A program made the position numbers and the translations under genes. The notes beneath the pieces are model-generated. The model was not told the origin of the DNA and ran no database searches. It saw nothing but the letters and a program-made list of their open reading frames with translations. From Flammeovirgaceae bacterium UBA2371 (GTDB lineage: Bacteria > Bacteroidota > Bacteroidia > Cytophagales > Cyclobacteriaceae): a stretch of 26,922 nt of DNA. The stretch is taken from contig DDTF01000005.1 of NCBI GenBank assembly GCA_002345965.1, positions 10,287 to 37,208 on the forward strand, written 5' to 3'. Below, piece by piece: positions 1 to 7,649 of this stretch (position 1 is its first letter; each line of letters begins with the position of its first letter).

Positions 1-989
1 CCCATAGGAAAATTAAACTGAATGTCACACGCTGCATTGGCATAATGCGCCAGATTAAGGTGATCATGAAAACGATAGTTTTCTTCCCCCAGCCCAAGCA
101 CTTTGTGCCACTTCATTCTTTTCTCCTTCCAGAACTCATACCATTTCATCTCCTCGCCAGGTTTTACAAAAAATTGCATCTCCATCTGTTCAAACTCCCT
201 CATTCTGAAAATGAACTGTCTCGCAATGATTTCGTTGCGGAAGGCCTTTCCTATTTGTGCAATACCAAATGGAATTTTCATTCTGCCCGTTTTTTGCACG
301 TTGAGAAAATTTACAAATATCCCTTGTGCTGTTTCCGGACGTAGATAAATTTTATTGGCCTCATCGGCTACAGAACCCATCTCGGTAGAAAACATCAGGT
401 TAAACTGACGTACCTCTGTCCAGTTGCGGGAGCCTGAAACGGGGTCTGCAATTTCCAAGTCAATTATTAATTGGCGCAACGCTGCCAGATCCGGCTTTTC
501 AATCGCCTCCTTCATGCGCTCATTGATCTCATCCACCTTTTTTTGGTATTCTACCACACGAGGATTGGTAGATAGAAACATTTCGCGATCGAAGGTATCT
601 CCAAAACGTTTTGCAGCTTTATCAGCTTCTTTGTTGATTTTGTCTTCGATCTTAGCGATCGCATCTTCAATCAACACATCCGCTCTGTATCTTTTTTTAG
701 AATCCTTGTTATCAATCAACGGATCATTGAAAGCATCCACATGACCCGATGCCTTCCATGTCATTGGATGCATAAAGATGGAAGCATCTATACCAACGAT
801 ATTGTCGTGCAACTGAGTCATAAACTTCCACCAATATTCCTTGATGTTGTTCTTGAGTTGAACACCATTTTGCCCATAATCGTAAGCCGCCCCCAGCCCA
901 TCATAAATTTCACTGGAAGGAAACACAAACCCATACTCTTTAGCATGAGCTATTACTTTTTTCAAAAGATTATCGTCCGTATTCGCCAT
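1..989 (-). CDS. glyQS: Glycyl-tRNA synthetase, single-chain (dimeric) type; 5' part only
   Basis: Reading the minus strand from the ATG at 989 gives 329 uninterrupted codons running off the left edge, so the C-terminal catalytic remainder and the anticodon-binding domain lie outside. The enzyme charges tRNA-Gly with glycine in the cytoplasm. The N-terminus (MANTDDNLLKKVIAHAKEYG, then FVFPSSEIYDGLGAAYDYG) is typical of the class II glycyl synthetase found as one chain, not the alpha2/beta2 form. Motif 2 is visible as GKAFRNEI, followed by FRMREFEQMEMQFFV. A lysine- and glutamate-rich helical insertion lies between the two blocks (around residues 105-175). An exact TAnnTTTG promoter box sits six bases before the ATG, so the leader must be very short. 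No rival identification; confidence is high. Confidence 0.95.
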   Translation of the reverse strand, partial: MANTDDNLLKKVIAHAKEYGFVFPSSEIYDGLGAAYDYGQNGVQLKNNIKEYWWKFMTQLHDNIVGIDASIFMHPMTWKASGHVDAFNDPLIDNKDSKKRYRADVLIEDAIAKIEDKINKEADKAAKRFGDTFDREMFLSTNPRVVEYQKKVDEINERMKEAIEKPDLAALRQLIIDLEIADPVSGSRNWTEVRQFNLMFSTEMGSVADEANKIYLRPETAQGIFVNFLNVQKTGRMKIPFGIAQIGKAFRNEIIARQFIFRMREFEQMEMQFFVKPGEEMKWYEFWKEKRMKWHKVLGLGEENYRFHDHLNLAHYANAACDIQFNFPM

Positions 990-995
990 AGGCCG

Positions 996-1003
996 CAAAG
1001 ATA
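996..1003 (-). promoter_or_regulatory. Putative -7 promoter box (TATCTTTG) for glyQS
   Basis: On the minus strand the bases read TATCTTTG, an exact match to the Bacteroidota TAnnTTTG -7 element. A weak TTTA lies about 21 bases upstream in place of TTTG. The box ends six bases before the start codon, which implies an almost leaderless transcript. The rest of 990-1073 shows nothing else I can name. Confidence 0.55.
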
Positions 1004-1073
1004 GGACTCCATTTGATAGTTTTCTAAATCGAGGATTTATAAAATGTTAACCCGAGAATAAATACCGAAGTAG

Positions 1074-2339
1074 CTAAGTGGGTTGAGGAAGGTGAATCCA
1101 AAATGTAGATCCGCTGCCCACAAGAGACTCCACTTTCACTTCACCCCCCAACTTGGAAACAGTTTCCTTTACAATGTAAAGACCAAGTCCGGAGCCTTTG
1201 GAGCTTTCATGAGCCCTATAAAACATATTAAAGATTTTGCCAATATATTCTGTTTCAATACCAATGCCATTGTCTTTCACCCAAATGGTAGCACCCTGAT
1301 CATCTTTTTGAGCCTCTAGCATTACATAGGGTGGCTGAGCTTCTGTATTATGGTACTTAATAGCATTGGCAATCAGATTGGATAAAATCACTTTTAAACG
1401 GGTAGCATCTGTAAGGATGACCAGATCATCCGAAACATGAATGTCCATCCTTATATTTTTTGACTCCTCCAAAAACTTTAGTTCTGACGTAACTTCATCA
1501 ATTATTTTCCTCGCGTGTACCTCCTGGTATTGCACTTCCATTCTTGAGTTCCGCGAATAAGTAATGATTTCCCGAATGAAAGCATCCATGTCATGAATTC
1601 TCCCTTTCATCATTTGAAGGTATTTCATTGCCTCACGCGGATCTACTCTGGCTACTTCAATCAGTCCTAACAGAGAACTTAGTGGTGCTCTCAAATCATG
1701 TGATGCACTGTAAACAAAACGATCCAGTTCTGCATTGGCTTTTTCAAGCTCCTCATTCTTTGCCAAAATTTTCTTTTCCGAATAATGGTTAACCTGCATG
1801 AGGTAATAAAGTATGGCTGCAGAGCAGATTAGAGTTACAAGAAAGTTGATTGTGTAACTAATTCTTAAGTACAACTCAGTGTATTGCCGCTCAGGCAAAA
1901 AGTCAAGTTCTACCCAAAACGAAATTAAAAACAACACCACCGAAAGCAGAATAAAAAAGGATGACAATTTCAGCTGACTGTATCCAAGCAAGGCAAACGC
2001 CATTAAGCAGCAAACAATGAAATATAAGAAGACACCGCTTTCAAAAGGATCAATGGCAGAAAAGTAGAAAATAAAAAGATTAATAAGGGATAGAAACAAC
2101 AATGTGGCTACACGGAATTTATGCAGCCTGTTGAGCACCAACGTCACAAAAGCCAAAACAATCACCAACCCATAGTACGGCTCACTTCCATAGACACCGT
2201 GATACCTATCAATGAAAATATAAACAACAGAAACTATGATAGTAATTACAGCAAAATGGCTGCGCAAAAGTGCATTCTTGTACTCTGATCGGGAAGGGAT
2301 ACGAAACCCCTTACCCAACATGATATCACGGTATGTCAT
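1074..2339 (-). CDS. Membrane sensor histidine kinase
   Basis: 421 residues, ATG start. The N-terminal half has about six hydrophobic segments (roughly residues 28-44, 55-71, 77-94, 103-120, 126-143 and 160-181) and no sizeable periplasmic domain, so the signal is probably sensed within or near the inner membrane. A short coiled linker (185-205) leads to the HisKA dimerisation domain with phospho-acceptor His214 in SASHDLRAPL. The ATPase domain follows: N-box NLIANAIKYH (321-330), G1 DNGIGI (356-361), G2 GSGLGL (382-387). It should autophosphorylate and pass phosphate to a response regulator, but no receiver domain is fused and no regulator gene is adjacent. It lies 124 bases downstream of the DUF2461 gene, so it may be transcribed separately. 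The signal is unknown. Confidence 0.93.
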   Translation of the reverse strand: MTYRDIMLGKGFRIPSRSEYKNALLRSHFAVITIIVSVVYIFIDRYHGVYGSEPYYGLVIVLAFVTLVLNRLHKFRVATLLFLSLINLFIFYFSAIDPFESGVFLYFIVCCLMAFALLGYSQLKLSSFFILLSVVLFLISFWVELDFLPERQYTELYLRISYTINFLVTLICSAAILYYLMQVNHYSEKKILAKNEELEKANAELDRFVYSASHDLRAPLSSLLGLIEVARVDPREAMKYLQMMKGRIHDMDAFIREIITYSRNSRMEVQYQEVHARKIIDEVTSELKFLEESKNIRMDIHVSDDLVILTDATRLKVILSNLIANAIKYHNTEAQPPYVMLEAQKDDQGATIWVKDNGIGIETEYIGKIFNMFYRAHESSKGSGLGLYIVKETVSKLGGEVKVESLVGSGSTFWIHLPQPT

Positions 2340-2463
2340 TTAATCACACGTTGAACGTCAGCCATTAATATATCATGTATTACGGTAGGATTCCTGACAG
2401 CCTGACCTATTTTTAAGCACATGTATTAAAATGCCGTTTTTTTGCAAGATAGTTTCGTAAAAC

Positions 2464-3126
2464 TCAGGCGATTGCCTCAGCCAAATAATCATTTAATGGT
2501 TTTACGGTTTTGCAGCCCTCTACTACCTTTTTAAGAAAGGTTTTGTCCACCACCTCTTTATCATTAAAATAATGAGATACAATGTAACTTTTGTACTTCA
2601 GGAGTTCAAGATGGGGATGATCTTTGGGATACCCTTTGGGTGCTGTTTTTAACTTGTCAAAATCATCGAGCTGATCAAACCAAACTCTGAATTTTTTATT
2701 CTTCAATACCTTGTCAATGCCTTTAAAATTGTAGTCAATTTCCTGACGAATTTTAGTGAGATTGGATCCATCAGGCATATACATTCCGCCTGCCACAAAA
2801 CTTTTGTTGCCCGGTTCAATGTGAATATAATAACCTGGTTCCTGAATCATCTTTCCACCTGGAGAAAACCCAGCTCCCATATTTATCTTGTAGGGCCTTT
2901 TGTCTTTACTAAATCTAACATCTCGGTAAATACGAAAAGCCAATTTCTTTGGATTAAGCCCCGTTAGACTTTTATCAAACTTGGTGAGTTCTTTATGCAT
3001 GGCTTCAACAAACTCATCGAACATCTGCTTAGACTCAAGATAGCTGGCTTTATTTTTCTCGAACCATTCACGATCGTTATTTTTTGCCAACGCCTTCAAA
3101 AACTTTAGTATCTTATTAAAATCCAT
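2464..3126 (-). CDS. DUF2461 family protein
   Basis: 220 residues, ATG start, no signal peptide or membrane segment, so probably cytosolic. The family (DUF2461, TIGR02453) is recognised from the N-terminal FLKALAKNNDREWFEKNK, the central FRIYRDVRFSKDKRPYK and the following GYYIHIEPG block. Length fits the family. The biochemical function of the family is not established as far as I know. The gene begins 18 bases after the murF stop on the same strand, so the two are probably co-transcribed; this is a positional link and does not prove a cell-wall role. Confidence 0.88.
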   Translation of the reverse strand: MDFNKILKFLKALAKNNDREWFEKNKASYLESKQMFDEFVEAMHKELTKFDKSLTGLNPKKLAFRIYRDVRFSKDKRPYKINMGAGFSPGGKMIQEPGYYIHIEPGNKSFVAGGMYMPDGSNLTKIRQEIDYNFKGIDKVLKNKKFRVWFDQLDDFDKLKTAPKGYPKDHPHLELLKYKSYIVSHYFNDKEVVDKTFLKKVVEGCKTVKPLNDYLAEAIA

Positions 3127-3144
3127 AACAAGTTTCTTTTAGTT

Positions 3145-4434
3145 TCATAAATGATCAACAACCGATTCGAGCGCCATGCCTCTTGACGCCTTTACCAAAA
3201 TAGTAGCTCCCTTAATAGGATTCTTTTTTAAATAGTTGATAAGCGCTTCCTTAGTAGAAAAATAATGGGAGGGAACTCTACTTTGAGCAGCGGCTTTTAT
3301 TAGTTCACCACACAGCAGCACCTCATCGATGTCATTGTCGACAACCCATTTTGCAACTTTTTTGTGCTCAGCTTCACTTTCTCCTTCCAACTCATACATA
3401 TCGCCAATAATTGCAATTTTCTTTGCTGCTTTCATTTGACCCAGACTCACAAGCGCCACTTCCATTGAGCTTGGGTTGGCATTGTAGGCATCCAAAATAA
3501 TTGTATTTGTTCCCTTCTTAACAAGTTGAGAACGCATGTTTTCGGGCGTGTACCGCTCAACTGCCCGTTTTGCTTGTGCAGAATCAACATTGAAATATTT
3601 CCCTATACACAATGCTGCTGCAACATTTTCAAAGTTGTAGGCTCCAATTAATTGCGTTTGAATCAACTCATCCTTTTCTGTTCTTAATTTTAAAAATGGA
3701 TCCGCTGAAATCATTTCACAGTGATAGTAATCTCCTTTTGCCGGATAAAACAATGGCGCTTCGAATCGCTTTGACATGTTTGTCAAAATAGGATTGAATG
3801 AATTTATCCAGACTGTCCCCTTATTATTGATAAGGTGTTGATACAATTCAGATTTTCCTCGAATAATATTCTCAAATCCACCAAAAGTTCCAATATGTGC
3901 TTTTCCAATATTGGTAATAAATCCATGTGTTGGATTCGCAATGTCGCACAGCAGCGCAATCTCTCCCACGTGATTGGCCCCCATTTCTATTACCGCTAAT
4001 TCTATGGAATCGTCAATCGACAAAATTGTAAGGGGCACACCAATGTGATTGTTGAGGTTCCCTTGCGTAGCCAATACTTTATATTTAGCACTCAACACCT
4101 CTCTCAACAATTCCTTGCTGGTAGTTTTCCCGTTCGATCCTGTTAATGCAACGATAGGTATATCAAGTTGTTTCCGATGATAGCGTGCCAAATCCTGAAG
4201 TGCTTTAAGACCATCCTCCACCAAAACATATTGATCACCTTTTACCCACTCCGCTTCATCTACTACCGCATAGGCCGCTCCTTTGGCAAGCGCCTCCGCA
4301 GCAAATTCGTTGGCGTTGAATTTGTCACCCTTCAAGGAAAAGAATACCGAACCTCGGGTGATCTTTCTGGTATCAGTGGAAACCTGTCCAGTCCGCTTAA
4401 ATTTCTCGTATAGGTTTTTAATGTCAGTTGCCAT
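3145..4434 (-). CDS. murF: UDP-N-acetylmuramoyl-tripeptide--D-alanyl-D-alanine ligase (MurF)
   Basis: 429 residues, ATG start. MurF adds D-Ala-D-Ala to the UDP-MurNAc tripeptide, the last cytoplasmic step of peptidoglycan precursor assembly. Visible Mur-ligase features are the N-terminal substrate domain with STDTRKITRGSVFFSLKG (19-36), the ATP P-loop TGSNGKTT (98-105), QGNLNNHIGVPLT (124-136), EMGANHVGEI (150-159), ITNIGKAHI, and the C-terminal linker DAYNANPSSME. NNHIGVPLT and the YNANPSS block favour MurF over MurC, MurD or MurE. It is usually found in the dcw cluster; here it stands apart, followed by a DUF2461 gene. A symmetry-rich spacer separates it from the divergent FG-GAP gene. Confidence 0.96.
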   Translation of the reverse strand: MATDIKNLYEKFKRTGQVSTDTRKITRGSVFFSLKGDKFNANEFAAEALAKGAAYAVVDEAEWVKGDQYVLVEDGLKALQDLARYHRKQLDIPIVALTGSNGKTTSKELLREVLSAKYKVLATQGNLNNHIGVPLTILSIDDSIELAVIEMGANHVGEIALLCDIANPTHGFITNIGKAHIGTFGGFENIIRGKSELYQHLINNKGTVWINSFNPILTNMSKRFEAPLFYPAKGDYYHCEMISADPFLKLRTEKDELIQTQLIGAYNFENVAAALCIGKYFNVDSAQAKRAVERYTPENMRSQLVKKGTNTIILDAYNANPSSMEVALVSLGQMKAAKKIAIIGDMYELEGESEAEHKKVAKWVVDNDIDEVLLCGELIKAAAQSRVPSHYFSTKEALINYLKKNPIKGATILVKASRGMALESVVDHL

Positions 4435-4464
4435 ATTATGAATACCGTAATGATTAAATCACAG

Positions 4465-4508
4465 TATCTTGCAAGCTAAGATAACAGCTGGAGACTGTCC
4501 AGCGTTAT
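4465..4508. promoter_or_regulatory. Two overlapping inverted repeats in the murF / FG-GAP divergent spacer
   Basis: TATCTTGCAAGCTAAGATA (4465-4483) has arms TATCTT and AAGATA. It is directly joined to a second dyad, ATAAC-A-GCTGGA (4481-4492), loop GACTG, TCCAGC-GTTAT (4498-4508): eleven paired bases with a single bulged A. There is no T-tract suited to a terminator and the flanking genes diverge, so an operator or a promoter-overlapping structure is more likely. On the minus strand TATCTTAG (4483-4476) resembles a -7 box for murF; on the plus strand TATAATTTG (4514-4522) resembles one for the downstream gene. Confidence 0.45.
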
Positions 4509-4550
4509 TATTGTATAATTTGTAAGCTTTATGTTTTTCGCGATCGATTC

Positions 4551-6815
4551 ATGGCATTAAGACTCATTTTATTTCTTGTCCTGCTGCTCCCACTAAATGC
4601 TTTAGGTCAGTTTACTTATGAGCTGGATCAAAGTATTCCTGTTGAAGTTGAAGGAAAAATTTTAAGCATGCCGTGGGCTGGCGGGCTCAACGCTGCTCAA
4701 ATTAATTCGATGGATCTTAATGGGGACGGAAAGCAAGACCTTGTAATTTTTGATCGCACTGCCAATAAAGTCAATACCTTTCTCAATCAATCCAACCAAT
4801 ACAAATACCATCCCGAGTTTGAAATTCTCTTTCCATCGGAAATAAATAAATGGATGTTGCTTCGCGATTATGACTGTGATGGCAGAGATGACATCTTTAC
4901 TGCAAGCAGCAATGGTATAGCAGTTTATAGAAACACCACATTGGCAGGAGGCAATGTCAGTTGGGAAAAACTCAAATTCTTTGCACCCCCCCTTGCATGC
5001 TCCCCTCCCGGAACTAAAGGTCTATTCACAGAAATTCTCTTAACAACTACTTCTGAAAGCGTGGTTACTTGTAGTGATGGAAGCATGGTTACTTATGAAA
5101 ACAAAACGAATATTTTCCCTGGCTCCAATGATATCCCCACTATCACAGATATGGATGGTGATGGAGACCTGGACATACTTCACATGCGCTTTGTAAGTCC
5201 TGGCACAGTACAATATCAAAAAAACCTAAGCATGGAGCGGTTTGGCACCTGCGACTCGTTGACCTTCCAGCGAATCAGCCAACGGTGGGGAGACTGGGAA
5301 GAATGCAGCTGCAGCAAATTTGCTTTTGGTGAAACTTGTGCTGCCTCAGGCGGACGAACCAATCACAATGTGGGAAAGGCCCTGCTCGCCATGGATGTAA
5401 ACGGAGACGGAAATAAAGACATACTCTTTGCTGAAGAAGACTGCCCCTTTCTTTATTATTTAAAAAATGACGGTACTACGGAAAATGCGGATTTCAATAC
5501 TGCTATTCCATTCCCACAAGCCAAACCCTCTTTTATGCCCTTGTTTCCTGTCCCTTTTTTTGAGGATGTGGATTTTGATGGGGTACCCGATTTAATCACC
5601 TCACCAGCAGTATTTGCGCGGACCAACCTCAACAACCCATTTACCAATTCCGTCTGGATGTACAAAAATTCAGGCACTAAAGAAGCTCCAAACTTCACCT
5701 TTGTCCAGAACAATTTCCTGCAAGATGAAATGATAGAAGTAGGAGATTACGCTTATCCAGCTTTTGTTGATTATGATGGTGACGGAGATGATGACCTTTT
5801 TATTGGCAACTATGGGAATGCTCAATTCCGAGGAGTGATTGCACATTATGAAAATGTTGGTACCCCCTCTCTGCCTTCGTTCAAATTAGTTACTGATGAT
5901 TTTTTGAGTTTATCTATACTGGGTCGATACAGCATGAAACCCCAATTTGTGGACATCAACAGCGATGGCAATCTCGACCTTGCATTTCTATTGGCAGATC
6001 CGCGTACTGTCAATACAGAGCTATTTTATATTGCAGGCACAAAGCCCAACGCCATCCGCTTTGATGACTTACAAGTTCAATTGGTAGATTTTGGAATAGA
6101 CAATACTGAAAATATTTTACTGGCTGACATTGACCAGGATGGAATCATAGATATTTTGTTGGGTAAGGCTACCGGTGCGCTGGAATACTGGAGAAATACA
6201 GGACCCGCAGGCTCATTTAATTTCAAACTTCAAAACAATGCTTTCATGGGGCTTGGTTCTAGCCTTACCAGAACCAATTTGAATACTGCTATTGCTGACC
6301 TTGAAAATGATGGAAGGCATGATTTAATAGTAGGGGATCAAAGTGGAAATATTACTATTTACGGAGATTTTCGAGGCACAATGAATGCCCCGCAGCCCTC
6401 CACCAATATCCTTTTTGACAAGTTTAGCGAGACCTACACGGGTAAAAATTTAGGGGCGCGAATAAAACCAGTTGTAGTAAATTTGTTCAATAGCGATAAG
6501 CCGTCTATTGTTGTGGGCACAGTGGGAGGCGGCATGCTGGTATTGAAAAATGATGGCGGAAAGCAGCTTCCTTTCGAACCAGAGATCACTCTCTATCCAA
6601 ATCCCGTAAGTAATACTCAAAAACTAACTGTGATCACTGACAGAAATGTGTTGATGCAGGTTTTTACGCTGACTGGACAAAAATTAACGGAAACAATATT
6701 CATTGCTGGTAAACAACCCTTTACGCTACCGATAGGTGGGCTAGCCCCCGGCATTTATGTCGCACGATTTACTTCTAATGGAAACACCTACGGAAGAAAA
6801 TTTGTGATCTATTAA
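4551..6815 (+). CDS. Secreted FG-GAP/VCBS repeat protein with T9SS type A sorting domain
   Basis: 754 residues, ATG start. A Sec signal peptide (MALRLILFLVLLLPLNALGQ) leads into a series of calcium-loop FG-GAP/VCBS repeats of the form DxNxDGxxD, seen near residues 55, 106, 200, 282, 339, 407, 468, 526 and 583, for example DLNGDGKQDL, DYDGDGDDDL and DINSDGNLDL. Such repeats normally fold as a seven- to eight-bladed beta-propeller. The last ~77 residues (from EITLYPNPVS to the terminal FVIY) are a classic type A sorting domain, so the protein should cross the outer membrane through the type IX system and be attached or released. A cysteine-rich stretch (234-263, ECSCS) lies between blades. No enzymatic motif is visible; an adhesin or ligand-binding role is inference. 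Confidence 0.9.
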   Translation: MALRLILFLVLLLPLNALGQFTYELDQSIPVEVEGKILSMPWAGGLNAAQINSMDLNGDGKQDLVIFDRTANKVNTFLNQSNQYKYHPEFEILFPSEINKWMLLRDYDCDGRDDIFTASSNGIAVYRNTTLAGGNVSWEKLKFFAPPLACSPPGTKGLFTEILLTTTSESVVTCSDGSMVTYENKTNIFPGSNDIPTITDMDGDGDLDILHMRFVSPGTVQYQKNLSMERFGTCDSLTFQRISQRWGDWEECSCSKFAFGETCAASGGRTNHNVGKALLAMDVNGDGNKDILFAEEDCPFLYYLKNDGTTENADFNTAIPFPQAKPSFMPLFPVPFFEDVDFDGVPDLITSPAVFARTNLNNPFTNSVWMYKNSGTKEAPNFTFVQNNFLQDEMIEVGDYAYPAFVDYDGDGDDDLFIGNYGNAQFRGVIAHYENVGTPSLPSFKLVTDDFLSLSILGRYSMKPQFVDINSDGNLDLAFLLADPRTVNTELFYIAGTKPNAIRFDDLQVQLVDFGIDNTENILLADIDQDGIIDILLGKATGALEYWRNTGPAGSFNFKLQNNAFMGLGSSLTRTNLNTAIADLENDGRHDLIVGDQSGNITIYGDFRGTMNAPQPSTNILFDKFSETYTGKNLGARIKPVVVNLFNSDKPSIVVGTVGGGMLVLKNDGGKQLPFEPEITLYPNPVSNTQKLTVITDRNVLMQVFTLTGQKLTETIFIAGKQPFTLPIGGLAPGIYVARFTSNGNTYGRKFVIY

Positions 6816-6920
6816 GCGAAAAAACAGGCCCCAATGGTCCGAAAGCCTTGATATTTGCAGAAAATAAAACTTAGACGCTTTAATTTTAAGGTCATCTTGG
6901 ATAATTAGGGCTCTTTTAGC

Positions 6921-6948
6921 GATATTTGCAGTCCCTTTTGAAAAAGGG
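6921..6948 (+). promoter_or_regulatory. rpmB upstream region: -7-like box and leader stem-loop
   Basis: GATATTTG (6921-6928) is close to TAnnTTTG and stands 46 bases before the rpmB ATG. Immediately after it CCCTTT (6933-6938), loop TGAA, AAAGGG (6943-6948) makes a perfect six-pair hairpin in the presumed 5' leader, followed by an A/T-rich stretch. The same sequence gatatttgcag also occurs earlier at about 6850. Whether the hairpin regulates translation is unknown. Nothing else recognisable lies in 6816-6974. Confidence 0.4.
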
Positions 6949-6974
6949 TATTATTTAACTAAGAATTCAGAGAT

Positions 6975-7214
6975 ATGGCACGGGTTTGTCAAATTACAGG
7001 GAAAAAGACACAGGTTGGAAATAACGTTTCTCACGCCAACAACAAGACGAAGAGAAAATTCTATCCAAATCTTCATAAAAAGCGCTTTTTCATTCCAGAA
7101 GAGAACAAGTGGATTACATTGAAGGTGTCTGCTAATGCTATCAAAACCATCAATTTGAAAGGTATCTCTGCAGTATTGAAGGAGGCGAAAGCAAAAGGAA
7201 CCCTTTCTATCTAA
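6975..7214 (+). CDS. rpmB: 50S ribosomal protein L28 (bL28)
   Basis: 79 residues, ATG start, strongly basic. The N-terminus MARVCQITGKKTQVGNNVSHANNKTK and the block RKFYPNLHKKRFF are the L28 signature. Only one cysteine (Cys5) remains of the possible zinc-ligand set, so this is a zinc-free form. It is the first gene of the rpmB-rpmG-DUF4295 cluster; rpmG starts 19 bases after its stop, so the genes are surely co-transcribed. No Shine-Dalgarno sequence precedes the ATG, which is usual for this phylum. Confidence 0.96.
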   Translation: MARVCQITGKKTQVGNNVSHANNKTKRKFYPNLHKKRFFIPEENKWITLKVSANAIKTINLKGISAVLKEAKAKGTLSI

Positions 7215-7233
7215 TTTTTAAAACAGCACCACA

Positions 7234-7416
7234 ATGGCTAAAAAAGGAAATCGTATACAGGTGATTTTGGAGTGCACAGAGCACAAAACCAGCGGCTTGT
7301 CAGGTATGAGCAGATACATCACCACCAAAAACAGAAAAAATACTACCGAGCGTATTGAACTGAAGAAGTACAATCCGATCATGAAAAAATATACCGTCCA
7401 CAAAGAAATTAAGTAA
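7234..7416 (+). CDS. rpmG: 50S ribosomal protein L33 (bL33)
   Basis: 60 residues, ATG start. MAKKGNRIQVILECTEHK, the internal YITTKNRKNTTERIELKKYNP block and the C-terminal KKYTVHKEIK are characteristic of L33. Only one cysteine is present, so this is the zinc-independent form. It lies between rpmB and the short DUF4295 gene; the next ATG is only two bases after its stop, so translation is probably coupled. Confidence 0.96.
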   Translation: MAKKGNRIQVILECTEHKTSGLSGMSRYITTKNRKNTTERIELKKYNPIMKKYTVHKEIK

Positions 7417-7418
7417 TC

Positions 7419-7574
7419 ATGGCAAAGAAAGTTGTTGCTTCCCTAAAGAAAACTGATGGAAAGAGCTTTGCGAAGGTAATTCGCGCTGTACGCTCTGAAA
7501 AAACAGGTGCCTATACTTTTAAAGAAGAGATTGTGCCTTCTGAACTGGTAAAAGAAACCTTGGCTAAAAAATAG
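7419..7574 (+). CDS. DUF4295 small basic protein, probable Bacteroidota ribosomal protein (bL38)
   Basis: A 51-residue ORF: ATG at 7419, stop TAG at 7572-7574. It begins MAKKVVASLKKTDGKSFAKV and ends VKETLAKK. This matches the DUF4295 family, a small lysine-rich protein encoded right after rpmG in Bacteroidota. From memory, the cryo-EM structure of the Flavobacterium johnsoniae ribosome described an extra large-subunit protein named bL38 that I believe corresponds to this family; I cannot verify that here. The two-base gap from rpmG and the terminator just after it support a three-gene ribosomal transcript. Confidence 0.88.
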   Translation: MAKKVVASLKKTDGKSFAKVIRAVRSEKTGAYTFKEEIVPSELVKETLAKK

Positions 7575-7596
7575 CCGCCATTGAAAATCATTTAAG

Positions 7597-7620
7597 AAGG
7601 TCCCTTTTAGGGACTTTTTT
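7597..7620 (+). terminator. Intrinsic terminator after the rpmB-rpmG-DUF4295 cluster
   Basis: GTCCC (7600-7604), loop TTTTA, GGGAC (7610-7614), with A/T and one G-T pair extending the stem, followed by a run of six T. It ends about 30 bases before the ftsY ATG, so it should partly or fully separate ftsY from the ribosomal genes. Confidence 0.75.
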
Positions 7621-7649
7621 GTTTCCTTTAGAATTCAAATCCTATATCC

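Noticed and set aside
45..1004. Several plus-strand ORFs in the first kilobase
   Set aside because: They are antisense to the glycyl-tRNA synthetase frame, which is open to the window edge and carries class II motifs.
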